DNA of 64,000 nucleotides from a virus: IMG/VR virus record IMGVR_UViG_3300013112_000677, positions 1 to 64,000 of that record; one strand, 5' to 3'. Shown piece by piece: positions 50,587 to 59,355 of this stretch (position 1 is its first letter; each line of letters starts with the position of its first letter). The notes under the pieces were generated by a model. It saw only the letters and a program-made list of their open reading frames with translations, ran no database searches and was not told where the DNA came from. The position numbers and the translations under genes were made by a program.

Positions 50587-50846
50587 GCGAGGACTGGGCC
50601 AGGCGAACGCGAGTCGCTGTGGTGGCCCGCACGATGGCCGGGCAGAAGAAGCTCGGCGGGGTGCTGAACGCGGCGGCCGCGGCACCCAAGCTCCTGTGGC
50701 AGCACCCTGTCGCCGGGTCGATGGCCATCGCCGGCGGAGCACTGGGGGCACACGGCCTGAAGCAGACGTCGGACACGGCCAAGGCCCTGAAGTTCCAGGA
50801 GCAGGCCAAGTTCCGTACCATCAAGGGACCACTCGGGTACCAGTGA
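50583..50846 (+). CDS. Small Ala/Gly-rich protein, 87 aa
   Basis: GTG 50583 overlaps the previous TGA (GTGA). A basic N-terminus (WARRTRVAVVARTMAG) is followed by an Ala-rich helix and a hydrophobic stretch (VAGSMAIAGGALGAHG) that might enter a membrane. The C-terminus is short and charged. Unknown; similar in flavour to other membrane-active-like virion proteins in this block. Confidence 0.5.
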   Translation: MSEDWARRTRVAVVARTMAGQKKLGGVLNAAAAAPKLLWQHPVAGSMAIAGGALGAHGLKQTSDTAKALKFQEQAKFRTIKGPLGYQ

Positions 50847-50853
50847 GGTGGCG

Positions 50854-51474
50854 ATGAGCGCTCGAGACGTGATTGCGAAGATGGTGAAGGAGGGCTCCCT
50901 CTCCCTGGAGCAGGTCCGCCACGTCGAGGCGAGGGCCGAGAAGGTCGCCAACGTCCTGACCCCCGAGATGCTGGCCGCCGTGGAGCACGCGGCGCGGGCC
51001 GCGACCCGGGGCGGCGGAGCGCAGCACCCCCTCAAGTTCGTGCAGGCGATGACCGGCCGGAACGCCCTGCCGACCATGGCCGCCATCGGCGCGGGCGGCG
51101 CGGCACTCACCGCCGGCGGCATCGGCGCCGCCATGCTGGGATCCCTGGGCGTGCACGGCGTCGACCGCTTCGTCCAGGCCGTGAAGAAGGGCAAGGACTA
51201 CAAGGACATGATGGAGGCCAACCCGGAGCTGGAGCACTACGACCCCCAGGAGCTCCAGGACGCCTTCAACACGCTCCACAAGTTCAACCCCGAGCTGGCC
51301 GGCGACCCGCTGGTGGCCGGCACCTTCGTGCGTCGCGTGGCCGACGCGGACGCCATCGACCACCGCACCGTGGGCGAGCTGGCCCGTACCCGCAAGGAGA
51401 TGGGCCGCCCCTTCGGCCAGCAGGCCGCGCAGGGGGGTGCCTCCTTCAACGCGGCGATGGGCCTCCTCAAGTAG
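50854..51474 (+). CDS. Virion-block protein with Gly/Ala hydrophobic segment, 206 aa
   Basis: ATG 50854 has GAGG five bases upstream; a GTG two codons earlier is less likely. The N-terminus is helical with an AEKVANVL tag. Residues ~75-97 (TMAAIGAGGAALTAGGIGAA) are hydrophobic and Gly-rich. The C-terminal 100 residues are soluble and helical. It precedes the protease-like gene by three bases. Function unknown. Confidence 0.5.
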   Translation: MSARDVIAKMVKEGSLSLEQVRHVEARAEKVANVLTPEMLAAVEHAARAATRGGGAQHPLKFVQAMTGRNALPTMAAIGAGGAALTAGGIGAAMLGSLGVHGVDRFVQAVKKGKDYKDMMEANPELEHYDPQELQDAFNTLHKFNPELAGDPLVAGTFVRRVADADAIDHRTVGELARTRKEMGRPFGQQAAQGGASFNAAMGLLK

Positions 51475-51477
51475 TCC

Positions 51478-53199
51478 ATGCTCAAGCTGCTGCACTACGC
51501 GGGGGAGGACGAGAGCGGCCCCCGCTCGCACATCATCACCCCGGGAGAGCCGGAGCTGGTCAAGACAGCTGCGCCGCTCCACCACGAGGTGCAGCAGTTC
51601 ATCGCCCACCTGAAGCCGCGTGACGGCAAGACCTACGCCCTGGTCAACGCCCTGGGGGCCACCGAGCTGTACGGCCCCAACATCAACGCCGACGGCTTCT
51701 CCATCGACGCGCTGAGGTACAAGCCCGACGGCTGGGACGACATCCCTCCGTGGGAGGTGGAGGCCCGCCGCGCACTTGCGGCGAAGGCCCCCTACGGGTT
51801 CACCACCTTCTACGACGCCGGGGCCTTCCGCCACCACAAGAACAAGCCCTACGCCCCCCACAACCACCCGCAGTACGGCGTCGTCGACCTGGCCGTCTGG
51901 CACGAGGCGATGCGCCGGGTGGAGCTGGTGGTCGCGCTGGACCACGACCTGTGCCGCAAGGCCGGTGGCTGGGACATCGTCGAGAAGCTCGAGGCCGGGG
52001 AGTACCTCCCGGTCTCCATGGGCTGCCGCGTCAAGTACGACACGTGCTCCCTCTGTGGCCAGAAGTCGAAGACCCGCAACGACTACTGCCACCACATGAA
52101 CAAGCAGGACCCGCGGTTCAAGCCGAACCTCATCCTGCCGGACGGCCGCCAGATCTTCGTCTGGAACCCGTACCCCCGGTTCTTCGACATCTCCTTCGTG
52201 CTCATCGGCGCCGACAAGACCGCCAAGGTGATGGGCCTGCTGTCCTCCGGGAAGCAGTCCTTCATCTCGGTCCCGCCACAGTCGTTGTCCGACCGCTCGG
52301 CAGACCGCGCGGCCGACCTCGGCTACACTGACGGGGCCGTGGAGAAGGTGGCCAGCCCCGAAGAGGAACTGCTGGCCCTCCTCCAGGAAGACGAGATGGA
52401 GAAGGTCGCCCACCAGAAGGTCGCCGTCGAGCAGAAGCTCGCCGACATCATCAAGGAGCTGCCGCCCGACCGCGCGGCCGGGAAGGCGATGCCCCTGCTG
52501 GAGCGGGTCGAGCCCGACATCCCCAGCGGCATCCTCGACTCCCTCTCCAAGCCCCGAGGCTCCGTCGCAGACGACCTCGGCAGCATCGCTGCAACTGCCG
52601 GGAAGCTGGGCATCGTGCTCAAGCCCCGGGAGTTCCAACATCTCGTGCTGTCCCGTTGCGGAAACGGGGCACTCGCCAACGAACTGGGCGCCAGGAATCA
52701 GGTGTTCAGCCCGTGCTTGGGGACGAGCCCGTTCTCGATGGGGTCGCCCCTCCCAGACCTGCACAGGCTGCTGCATCCGTTCCTCGCGACGAGGTCGATG
52801 ATGGGGGCGCCGCTGAAGAAGCGGATCACCATCGTCATCTCCGTCACCCCTCCGCCACCTCGGAACGAGGTGCGCTCCACGATGCCCCTGCTGGACGAGA
52901 TCTCTCGGTCCTACAACGGGTACCGTCACTCCCTCCTGCGGTTCCTGGCGGGAGGGGGGTGCGACAGTCTGTCGCATCTCCACCAGGAAGCCAGCGACCC
53001 GCTGGCCAAGTTGTTCACAAGAAACCCTGTTGCCATTACCGACGATTCGCTGGCAGGATTGTTTTCGTTGGGGCCTCTGATGTACTTGCTTCGCGCGTAC
53101 TGGGACGCCACGAAGCACCTGGGTCCCGAGGTCAGTCAGCGAATTGCTGCAGAAAACCCAGGGCTGGTTGCCAAACTGGCGTATGCCAACCCAGCGTGA
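51478..53199 (+). CDS. Putative head maturation protease, 573 aa
   Basis: The N-terminal 250 residues resemble the prohead protease-like proteins of large phages: PNINADGFSIDAL, TFYDAGAFRHHKNKPY with a candidate catalytic His, a conserved acidic strand region, and LPVSMGCRVKYDTCSLCGQK with a candidate nucleophile Ser in V-S-M-G followed by zinc-ligand Cys and YCHH. PRFFDISFVLIGAD closes the domain. The C-terminal half is unrelated, with tag-like VEKVASPE and MEKVAHQK. It lies upstream of scaffold-like and capsid genes, the expected place. It could be the enzyme that cuts the recurrent E-K-V-A-type sites. One 13-bp palindrome lies inside it. Confidence 0.6.
   Translation: MLKLLHYAGEDESGPRSHIITPGEPELVKTAAPLHHEVQQFIAHLKPRDGKTYALVNALGATELYGPNINADGFSIDALRYKPDGWDDIPPWEVEARRALAAKAPYGFTTFYDAGAFRHHKNKPYAPHNHPQYGVVDLAVWHEAMRRVELVVALDHDLCRKAGGWDIVEKLEAGEYLPVSMGCRVKYDTCSLCGQKSKTRNDYCHHMNKQDPRFKPNLILPDGRQIFVWNPYPRFFDISFVLIGADKTAKVMGLLSSGKQSFISVPPQSLSDRSADRAADLGYTDGAVEKVASPEEELLALLQEDEMEKVAHQKVAVEQKLADIIKELPPDRAAGKAMPLLERVEPDIPSGILDSLSKPRGSVADDLGSIAATAGKLGIVLKPREFQHLVLSRCGNGALANELGARNQVFSPCLGTSPFSMGSPLPDLHRLLHPFLATRSMMGAPLKKRITIVISVTPPPPRNEVRSTMPLLDEISRSYNGYRHSLLRFLAGGGCDSLSHLHQEASDPLAKLFTRNPVAITDDSLAGLFSLGPLMYLLRAYWDATKHLGPEVSQRIAAENPGLVAKLAYANPA
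52962..52974 (+). repeat. 13-bp palindrome copy 6
   Basis: CGACAGTCTGTCG (flanks G and C), in the C-terminal part of the protease-like gene, encoding C-D-S-L-S. Confidence 0.85.
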
Positions 53200-53211
53200 G
53201 GAGAAGCCAAC

Positions 53212-53889
53212 ATGTCCGGAATGAACCAGTTCCTCGCAGAGGCCTACGGCACGGCCGCACCGACGCAGGAGCCCAGTGAGCAGGAGAAGGTCGCCGCGGC
53301 CTACGAGTTCCTGGACAAGCTGGCCTCCGCCGACGGCATCGACATCCGTCAGCTCAACGACGCGGACGTCGAGAAGGTCGCCAACTTCTACTTCGCCAAG
53401 CTCGCCGAGGAGGAGGCCGCGGAAGCCGCCCCCGCCGAGGAGAAGAAGGAGGAGAAGAAGGAGGAGAAGGAGGACAAGGGCGAGGTCCCGCCCCAGTTCA
53501 CCGACCCCGAGAAGCAGGCCATGGCCGAGATGGGGGAGGCCGACTTCCTCGGTCGGCAGATGGCCCACGCCTTCGTCAACGAGCTGGACACCATCCAGAA
53601 GACCGCCATGGCGGCGCAAGCCGAGGCTCCCGCCGAGCCGGCGGCCGAGCAGCCCGCCGAGATCCCCGAGGCCCTGCTGAAGGTCGCCGAGGCGCGCGCC
53701 CTGGAGTTCCTGCAGCAGAAGGTCGCCGAGGGCAAGCTGTGCAAGTGCGGTGACCCCGCCTGCGACGGCGCGGCCTGCGCGAGCAACAAGGACGAGACCA
53801 AGGAGGCCTCCGCCGACCAGAGCCAGGTCGACGCCATCGCGGCGCAGATGCTGGCCCAGTCCGGCTACGGTCACCTGCTCGAGGGCTAG
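53212..53889 (+). CDS. Acidic scaffold-like protein with zinc-site C-terminus, 225 aa
   Basis: Opens with NQFLAEAYGTA, then tag-like QEKVAAAY, LDKLASAD and VEKVANFY. Residues ~75-90 are a Glu/Lys run (EEKKEEKKEEKEDKGE), typical of scaffolds and internal head proteins. Near the C-terminus LCKCGDPACDGAACAS offers four Cys for a metal. No membrane segment. ATG 53212 has GAGGAG upstream. A scaffold or core role is inferred from composition and location. Confidence 0.5.
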   Translation: MSGMNQFLAEAYGTAAPTQEPSEQEKVAAAYEFLDKLASADGIDIRQLNDADVEKVANFYFAKLAEEEAAEAAPAEEKKEEKKEEKEDKGEVPPQFTDPEKQAMAEMGEADFLGRQMAHAFVNELDTIQKTAMAAQAEAPAEPAAEQPAEIPEALLKVAEARALEFLQQKVAEGKLCKCGDPACDGAACASNKDETKEASADQSQVDAIAAQMLAQSGYGHLLEG

Positions 53890-53908
53890 GACGCGAGGGC
53901 AGTGAGGC

Positions 53909-54184
53909 ATGACGGGCACAGGTCCAGCGCGGAGTCAGCAGTCGGGGGCGTTCTCGCCCAGCGGGCTGTCTGCGTTCCAGGACGAGCTCCGCAAGATCGG
54001 CGCGTCGCTCGGTGTCAAGCTCCCCAAGGCCAAGCTCCCGAAGAGTTCCGTCCCGACACCCAAGGCGCCGACGGCGCGGGGGCAGAAGGCGGAGTACATC
54101 ACGGGCGTCAGCGAAACCTCCACGCCCCCACAAGTGACAGGTACCTTGCCGCCAGGATCGGCGGCCGGGGCCCCCACGAGGTGA
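53909..54184 (+). CDS. Small AFxxEL-tagged protein, 91 aa
   Basis: Contains SAFQDELRKIG at residues 21-31, another copy of the shared tag seen at the start of the 326-aa, 313-aa and last partial genes. The remainder is a Lys/Pro/Ser-rich, probably disordered tail. A protein that is little more than tag plus tail supports the idea that the tag is a targeting module. ATG 53909 has GTGAGG upstream. Family unknown. Confidence 0.5.
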   Translation: MTGTGPARSQQSGAFSPSGLSAFQDELRKIGASLGVKLPKAKLPKSSVPTPKAPTARGQKAEYITGVSETSTPPQVTGTLPPGSAAGAPTR

Positions 54185-54187
54185 CAC

Positions 54188-56062
54188 ATGGGTGACCAGC
54201 ACGGCTTCGCTCTCCAGAGCATGCTCAGCAGCGTCTTCTCCGAAGCGCAGCAGAGGATGGAGAAGACGGCCGAGGAGGCCCCTCCCGCTTCCGACGAGAA
54301 GAAGGAGAAGGACCTTCCGCCGTTCCTGGAGAAGAAGGACGACGACAAGGAAGAGGCGAAGGAAGCCTCCATCAACTACGAGTACTGCTACAAGCTGGCC
54401 AGCGCGGTCGAGCACGTCGCGACGCACCTCCCGGAGATGACCGACGGTCGCTCCAACGAGGAGAAGGTCGCGGAGGCGCTGCTCATCGCCGAGGCCATGG
54501 GCTTCCAGAAGGTGGCCGTCGAGGGGCAGGAGAAGAAGGACGCGGGCAACGCCCCGGCCTCCCTCACGCCGCCGAAGGATCCGCCGATGGGCCAGGGGCT
54601 CCAGGAGTCCCCGGCGCCCAGCAACGCCCTGCAGAACACGCAGGAGCAGCGCCCGGGCGGTGAGGGCGAGCAGCCCTACAAGCACGACAAGTCCAAGACC
54701 ATGACCCTGCCGACCGACCCCAAGCTGGAGAGCCCCGCGCTCGCAGCCGGGGACTCGACCACGGCCCTGGAGACCGACGAGAACCAGGCGCCCGGCAACA
54801 ACAGCGGTCCGGTCCCGACCGAGGGCTACCCCGAGAAGGGCGTGTTCAAGGAGGCCGGCGTGCCGGCGTCCTTCGCTGACGCCCTCGTCAAGCAGGCCCT
54901 GTCCGACCCGTTCAGCGGGTTCGCCGAGGGCCAGGAGGCCGCCCGGGGAACCGGCCGCGGCTTCCGGGGTGGCATGCGCGTCGCCGGGGGCACGGCCCTT
55001 GGCGGCGCTGCCGGCGGCGCTGCCGGAACCGCAGCTGGCGGTCTCGGCGGTGGTGCCCTCGGTGGCCTCGGCGGTGCCGGCCTGGCGGGTCTGGCGATGC
55101 TGGTCCCGGGGCTGCGTGCCCAGGCGGCGAGGGTCCTCGGCGGTGGCGCCGGTCGGGCCATCGGTGCCGGTGCTGCTGGCGGAGCCGCTCTCGGCGGCCT
55201 CGGCGGCGCGGCCCTCGGCGGCCCCGCAGGGGCGCTGTACGGGAGCCAGCGTGGGCGGGACATGTCCATGCGCAAGATCGAGGAGCACCGCGGCGCCTAC
55301 GGCGAGCCGACCGAGAAGGCCGTCGCGCGCTGGGAGAAGCGAGAGGACAAGGGCAAGCCCCCGGCCATGTCCGACCTCCGCGTCCCGACCCAGGCGCTCA
55401 TCGACCCGGACAACATGCCCAAGACCGGGTCGGCCAAGCCGGGCACCAGCCCCCTGGTCGACTACGTGCTCCAGAAGCTGTCCGAGGAGAACTCGGGCGC
55501 GACCATCTCCGCCGGACCGTCGTCGACCACGACGGTGGACGGCGGCGACTTCCCCGGCACCGAGGCCGGCGAGGGCGTACCCCCCATGAAGACCCGCGGT
55601 CAGGACTCCATGATCGCGGACAGCAACGCCGCCATCGACTTCACCAAGCGTGACGCGAAGGCGGAACCCAAGAAGGACCTCAAGAAGGTCCTGGACGAGC
55701 CCGCTCAGTCGAAGGCGACCGACTCCAAGCTCAAGGAGAACCTCACGGCGACGGACCAGGCAGGAGCCAAGATCGCGACCGCAGCGGCGCGCGAGCTCCT
55801 CCGACGGGTCCTCTCTGGCGAGGAAGGCCACGAGAAGGAGGCCACGCTGAAGATGGCGCTGCGGAAGCTCGCCGGAGAGCCCGAGATCTCGGAGGAGCCG
55901 GAGACCCCGGACACCGAAGAGGACGCTCGGGACGAAGAAGACCAGCAGGAACGCGCCGAGCAGGCCTTCGCCGAACTCCTCGAGGAGGCGGCACAGGCCG
56001 AGGGCGAGGAGGGCACTCCCGCCGCTCCCGCCGCAGCTCCCGACGTCCCGGCGACGGTGTAG
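54188..56062 (+). CDS. Large virion-block protein with Gly-rich membrane-like core, 624 aa
   Basis: Residues 1-110 are acidic and helical with tags RMEKTAEE, EEKVAEAL and FQKVAVEG. Residues 110-225 are a Pro/Gln/Gly-rich linker. Residues ~245-365 are strikingly Gly/Ala-rich with repeated G-x-x-x-G spacing (GGAAGGAAGTAAGGLGGGAL), broken by a hydrophobic LAMLVPGLRAQAARVL. The C-terminus is acidic. This layout resembles internal proteins that insert in a membrane on DNA ejection, but that is inference. Confidence 0.5.
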   Translation: MGDQHGFALQSMLSSVFSEAQQRMEKTAEEAPPASDEKKEKDLPPFLEKKDDDKEEAKEASINYEYCYKLASAVEHVATHLPEMTDGRSNEEKVAEALLIAEAMGFQKVAVEGQEKKDAGNAPASLTPPKDPPMGQGLQESPAPSNALQNTQEQRPGGEGEQPYKHDKSKTMTLPTDPKLESPALAAGDSTTALETDENQAPGNNSGPVPTEGYPEKGVFKEAGVPASFADALVKQALSDPFSGFAEGQEAARGTGRGFRGGMRVAGGTALGGAAGGAAGTAAGGLGGGALGGLGGAGLAGLAMLVPGLRAQAARVLGGGAGRAIGAGAAGGAALGGLGGAALGGPAGALYGSQRGRDMSMRKIEEHRGAYGEPTEKAVARWEKREDKGKPPAMSDLRVPTQALIDPDNMPKTGSAKPGTSPLVDYVLQKLSEENSGATISAGPSSTTTVDGGDFPGTEAGEGVPPMKTRGQDSMIADSNAAIDFTKRDAKAEPKKDLKKVLDEPAQSKATDSKLKENLTATDQAGAKIATAAARELLRRVLSGEEGHEKEATLKMALRKLAGEPEISEEPETPDTEEDARDEEDQQERAEQAFAELLEEAAQAEGEEGTPAAPAAAPDVPATV

Positions 56063-56076
56063 AGGAGGTACCGACC

Positions 56077-56445
56077 ATGCTGAAGACGGCAGATGCCTAC
56101 TCCGTGCTCGACCAGGTTCCCGGCACCATGCGGGCCCTGACCAAGCGCGCGTCCTCCCTCGAGGAGGAGAACGCCAAGCTCCGGGCGGAGAACACGCAGT
56201 TCAAGCTGCGTGACCGCGCGGTCAAGGTCGCCCAGGAGATGGAGGCCAAGGGCCTCAACGAGGACCTCACCCTCGAGGAGAAGGTCGCGTCGCTCCTGGA
56301 AGACCCCGACCAGCTCGCCACCCGCGAGGCCGCCGTTTCGATGGCAGCCCAGCAGGTCAAGCTCGGCTCCCCGGCCGAGGGCAAGCCCGACGCCGGCAGC
56401 AACGCCAGCCAGCTCGTGGCGTACCTGATGGACGACGACGAGTGA
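56077..56445 (+). CDS. Coiled-coil scaffold-like protein, 122 aa
   Basis: Residues 25-60 form a clear coiled coil (SSLEEENAKLRAENTQFKLR), followed by an EEKVASLL tag and a disordered, acidic C-terminus. Two genes before the major capsid protein and this short, it could be the scaffold or a scaffold partner. AGAGGAGG lies upstream of the ATG. Confidence 0.5.
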   Translation: MLKTADAYSVLDQVPGTMRALTKRASSLEEENAKLRAENTQFKLRDRAVKVAQEMEAKGLNEDLTLEEKVASLLEDPDQLATREAAVSMAAQQVKLGSPAEGKPDAGSNASQLVAYLMDDDE

Positions 56446-56494
56446 CCAACAACCAGCACATCTGAGGCGCTAGCCTCACGGAGGAAAAGATCAG

Positions 56495-57070
56495 ATGTTC
56501 ACCCTGATCAGCGACTACGAGGAGACCAAGCGACGGGATCTCCCCATCATCGCCGGAACCGGCGACGCGGCGGGCCATGCCCCGCTGAACCCCAACGACG
56601 CGCGCTCCCTCGTCATCGGCGAGTGGCTCGAGCAGGACGACACCAACGGCGTGTGGTCCTTCGTGCGCGGCGGCACCAACAACGTGGCCGGTCTCCCGGC
56701 CGCCCCGCAGCCCTCCGTGGCGATGGCCTTCCCGTTCTTCCTGGAGCGGGGACGCTACGACATGCAGGCCATCTCCGGCGGCGGCAAGGCCACCGTCCTG
56801 TACATGGGGCACTACGAGTTCGAGACGGACCTCACGCTCGACTTCGCGACCGACACCCCGACCCTCGGTGACCCCCTGACGGTCATCGACATCGACTGGC
56901 AGGGCGCCGGCGTCGTACGCCGCGGCCTCTGCTCCATCACCGAAGCCAACTTCGCAGCCGCGGCCGTCGCCGGTGGCTGGGTGCTCGGCGTCGACTACCA
57001 CATCCACGCGCGCGTGACGTTCGTGGACGCAACCAACGAGCGGGTCCGCGCGATCCGCGTCTACAGCTGA
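56495..57070 (+). CDS. Candidate capsid decoration/stabilising protein, 191 aa
   Basis: A beta-rich globular protein without Cys pairs or tags, directly upstream of the major capsid protein. It has its own strong Shine-Dalgarno (ACGGAGGAAAAG). Repeated strand-turn-strand patterns such as KATVLYMGHYEFETDLTLDF and hydrophobic loops suit a capsid-surface or cement protein, which phages often encode next to the capsid gene. No family is recognised, so the role is inferred from order and fold impression. Confidence 0.45.
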   Translation: MFTLISDYEETKRRDLPIIAGTGDAAGHAPLNPNDARSLVIGEWLEQDDTNGVWSFVRGGTNNVAGLPAAPQPSVAMAFPFFLERGRYDMQAISGGGKATVLYMGHYEFETDLTLDFATDTPTLGDPLTVIDIDWQGAGVVRRGLCSITEANFAAAAVAGGWVLGVDYHIHARVTFVDATNERVRAIRVYS

Positions 57071-57097
57071 TCCCTGAGAAGGGCAGGAGGAAACGCC

Positions 57098-58222
57098 ATG
57101 TCGCGTCCCGCAGACATCCTGAATCGGCTCTTCTCCCAGAAGGTCGAAACCGCGGAAGGCAAGGAGAAGATCGCCGAGTACGGCGGCACCTACATCCGCG
57201 ACCACCTCCGCGAGGTGAGCTTCGCCCGCAAGGTCGTTCCCCCGCAGCAGGTCACCAAGGCCGACTGCCAGCGGAGCGTCTCGCACGACACCCTGGTCAA
57301 GATCGTCGACATCGAGCCGGAGAGCCGGGCGATGGCGATCACCTTCCGGGGTGAGCCCACCGCGCGCTACATCAGCGCCCCGCGCTTCGAGATCCCCTTC
57401 TACACGATCTCCTCGGAGAAGTTCGAGAAGACCGAGCAGGAGCTCCTGGCCTACGAGATGCCCATCACCAAGGTCATCGAGGACAACACGGCCAAGGACA
57501 TCCAGGAGATCGAGGACCGCGAGTTCCTGCTGCACATCGAGGCCTGCATCGAGGCCGTCCAGCAGGAGAACAACGGCGGCATCGCCGTCGCGTTCAACCG
57601 CACCAACGTCAACGCCGGCGCCGTGGTGGGTGCCTCCAAGGTCAAGGGCCTCAACTCCCTGACCCTGGGCGGCGCGGACGACTTCACCGTCCGGCCCATC
57701 CTGCGGCCCGACATCGTCAACCTGCGCAAGCTGCTCAGCCGCAACCGGCTGCGCCCCGAGCGCATGCTGATGACCGAGCCGGACTTCGAGGACGTACTGC
57801 AGTGGACCATCGAGGACTTCGGTGACAAGATCCAGTCCGAGACGGTGGTCGACGGCTACAAGTACAACATGCTCCTCGGCACCAACTTCATCCGCACGAT
57901 CAAGACCGACATCCTGCGGGACGGCAACGTGTACATCTTCACGAAGCCGGAGTTCTTCGGCCGGTTCTACATCCTGAACCAGACGAAGTTCTACATCGAC
58001 AAGAAGGCGAACGTCCTCTTCTGGCAGGCCTGGGAGGACATCGGCATGGGCTTCGGCAACATCGCCTCCGTGCGCAAGCTCGAGCTCTACCGGGGCTCGG
58101 TCATCACGGGCGCGACCGACGCGGGCTTCGCGGCCCGGCAGCCGGTGGCCGAGACCGCGCTGGGCGCGATGCAGAACCGCGCCGCCGACGGCCTGACGTT
58201 CCCGCAGGTCAACCAGTTCTGA
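57098..58222 (+). CDS. Major capsid protein
   Basis: A 374-aa protein that would build the icosahedral shell. I identify it from its HK97-like pattern: N-terminal helix, an EKTEQELLAYEMPIT region, a long spine-like helix (DREFLLHIEACIEAVQQ), then LRPDIVNLRKLLSRNRL, and a C-terminal FWQAWEDIGMGFGNIASVRK strand pair. It also sits between scaffold-like and connector-like genes. It has a strong Shine-Dalgarno (CAGGAGG) and a hairpin just after the stop. It has no E-K-V-A tags. Parts of this protein (residues 97-140 and 311-331) are duplicated in degenerate form at 7303-7644. Confidence 0.8.
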   Translation: MSRPADILNRLFSQKVETAEGKEKIAEYGGTYIRDHLREVSFARKVVPPQQVTKADCQRSVSHDTLVKIVDIEPESRAMAITFRGEPTARYISAPRFEIPFYTISSEKFEKTEQELLAYEMPITKVIEDNTAKDIQEIEDREFLLHIEACIEAVQQENNGGIAVAFNRTNVNAGAVVGASKVKGLNSLTLGGADDFTVRPILRPDIVNLRKLLSRNRLRPERMLMTEPDFEDVLQWTIEDFGDKIQSETVVDGYKYNMLLGTNFIRTIKTDILRDGNVYIFTKPEFFGRFYILNQTKFYIDKKANVLFWQAWEDIGMGFGNIASVRKLELYRGSVITGATDAGFAARQPVAETALGAMQNRAADGLTFPQVNQF

Positions 58223-58235
58223 TTCCGCCGGGGCT

Positions 58236-58270
58236 CCCGCCCCCGTCTCCTACCCGGTGTCGGGGGCGGG
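58236..58270 (+). terminator. Hairpin downstream of the major capsid gene
   Basis: CCCGCCCCCG and CGGGGGCGGG form a 10-bp stem with a 15-base loop in the gap after the capsid stop. There is no T-tract. It may partly terminate or stabilise the capsid transcript, as is common after highly expressed capsid genes. Confidence 0.45.
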
Positions 58271-58295
58271 GGTACCCAGCTTGGAAGGGGCCCCG

Positions 58296-58859
58296 ATGTC
58301 CAGCTACCACATCCTCAAGACCCGCACCGCCCCCCCGACCCTCTTCGCCGCAGGCAAGGGCGTGGGCCGCAGGTTCCCCCTCGTCCTGACCTACGCCGAG
58401 TACAAGGCGCACCAGCAGGAGCTGCTCCAGCTCAAGGGTCAGGGCTACATCACCATCGAGGAGGTCAAGGAGGCCGCTCCCCCCGAGCCGCCCCCGGCCC
58501 CCGCCGTCGAGCCCGATCCGGAACCGGCCCCCGAGCCGGAGCCCGAGCCGGTGACCGAGGAGCTCGCCGACGAGATCGACGAGGCCCGGGCCGAGCCCGA
58601 GCCGGAGGCCCTCGACGAGAAGCCCGAGGAGGTCGTCGAGGTTCCCCCCGAGGAGCCGGCGGACGAGCCGGTCGAGGAGGACCCGGAGGTGTACGACACC
58701 ACCCTCCTGGACCAGGCCGTCAAGGGCCTCGTCAAGGACCTGGCCGAGATCACCGACCCCGCCTGGCTCCGTGCGCTCCGTGCGGCGGAGAACCTGGGCA
58801 AGACCCGCAAGAGCGCCATCGCCGCCATCAAGGAGCGGCTCGAGGCCCTGGAGGGCTGA
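58296..58859 (+). CDS. Pro/Glu-rich protein after capsid, 187 aa
   Basis: The N-terminal 65 residues are globular (PLVLTYAEYKAHQQELLQLK); residues 68-145 are a long Pro/Glu-rich spacer of E-P-E-P-type repeats; the last 45 residues form a small helical domain with TDPAWLRALRAAENLGKTRK. The C-terminal segment resembles the short helical domain at the end of the next gene's product. ATG 58296 has GAAGGGG upstream. Possibly a neck or decoration protein with an extended arm. Unknown family. Confidence 0.5.
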   Translation: MSSYHILKTRTAPPTLFAAGKGVGRRFPLVLTYAEYKAHQQELLQLKGQGYITIEEVKEAAPPEPPPAPAVEPDPEPAPEPEPEPVTEELADEIDEARAEPEPEALDEKPEEVVEVPPEEPADEPVEEDPEVYDTTLLDQAVKGLVKDLAEITDPAWLRALRAAENLGKTRKSAIAAIKERLEALEG

Positions 58860-58862
58860 CCC

Positions 58863-59354
58863 ATGGGTGACCGCACCAACATCTACAACCTGACGGACGT
58901 GACGCCGCGGCCCACGCCGCTGAAGATCTTCCGGCAGTTCATCGCCCCCGGCGGGAAGATGATCGTCCCGGTGTCCAAGCTGCGGACGCGCTCGGTGCAG
59001 AAGCGCCTGGCGCGGATGCAGGAGAACCGGGCCATCTTCGTCGGGACCGCGCCGCCGGCGTGGTACGTCGCCGCCAAGAAGGCGGCCAAGACCGAGCGCC
59101 GGCAGGCCCAGGCCTACAAGCCCCCGGCCGCGGAGCCGACCCCCGAGCCCGAGCCCGCGACAGTCTGTCGCGACGATGTCATGAAGGTCCTGCGCAAGCG
59201 GACCAAGGGCGACATCGAGGCCCTGGCGGAGCTCCTCGACCGGCCGGACGTCACCACGGACATGACCAAGGCCGAGATGCTCACCTCCCTCGAGGCGGGC
59301 ATGGACGAGGTCATGCCGCTGACGGCCCCGCTGGAGAAGTACCTGGAGGGCTGA
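58863..59354 (+). CDS. Hypothetical head/neck protein, 163 aa
   Basis: ATG 58863 follows the previous stop by three bases. N-terminal 65 residues form a beta-rich unit (FRQFIAPGGKMIVPVSKL), then a basic helix, a Pro/Glu linker and a C-terminal helical domain. One 13-bp palindrome (59158-59170) lies in the linker, encoding ATVCRDD in a different codon phase from most other copies. It introduces a lone Cys. Function unknown; connector region by position. Confidence 0.5.
   Translation: MGDRTNIYNLTDVTPRPTPLKIFRQFIAPGGKMIVPVSKLRTRSVQKRLARMQENRAIFVGTAPPAWYVAAKKAAKTERRQAQAYKPPAAEPTPEPEPATVCRDDVMKVLRKRTKGDIEALAELLDRPDVTTDMTKAEMLTSLEAGMDEVMPLTAPLEKYLEG
59158..59170 (+). repeat. 13-bp palindrome copy 7
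   Basis: CGACAGTCTGTCG (flanks G and C), in the 163-aa gene, read in another phase as A-T-V-C-R. Confidence 0.85.
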
Positions 59355-59355
59355 C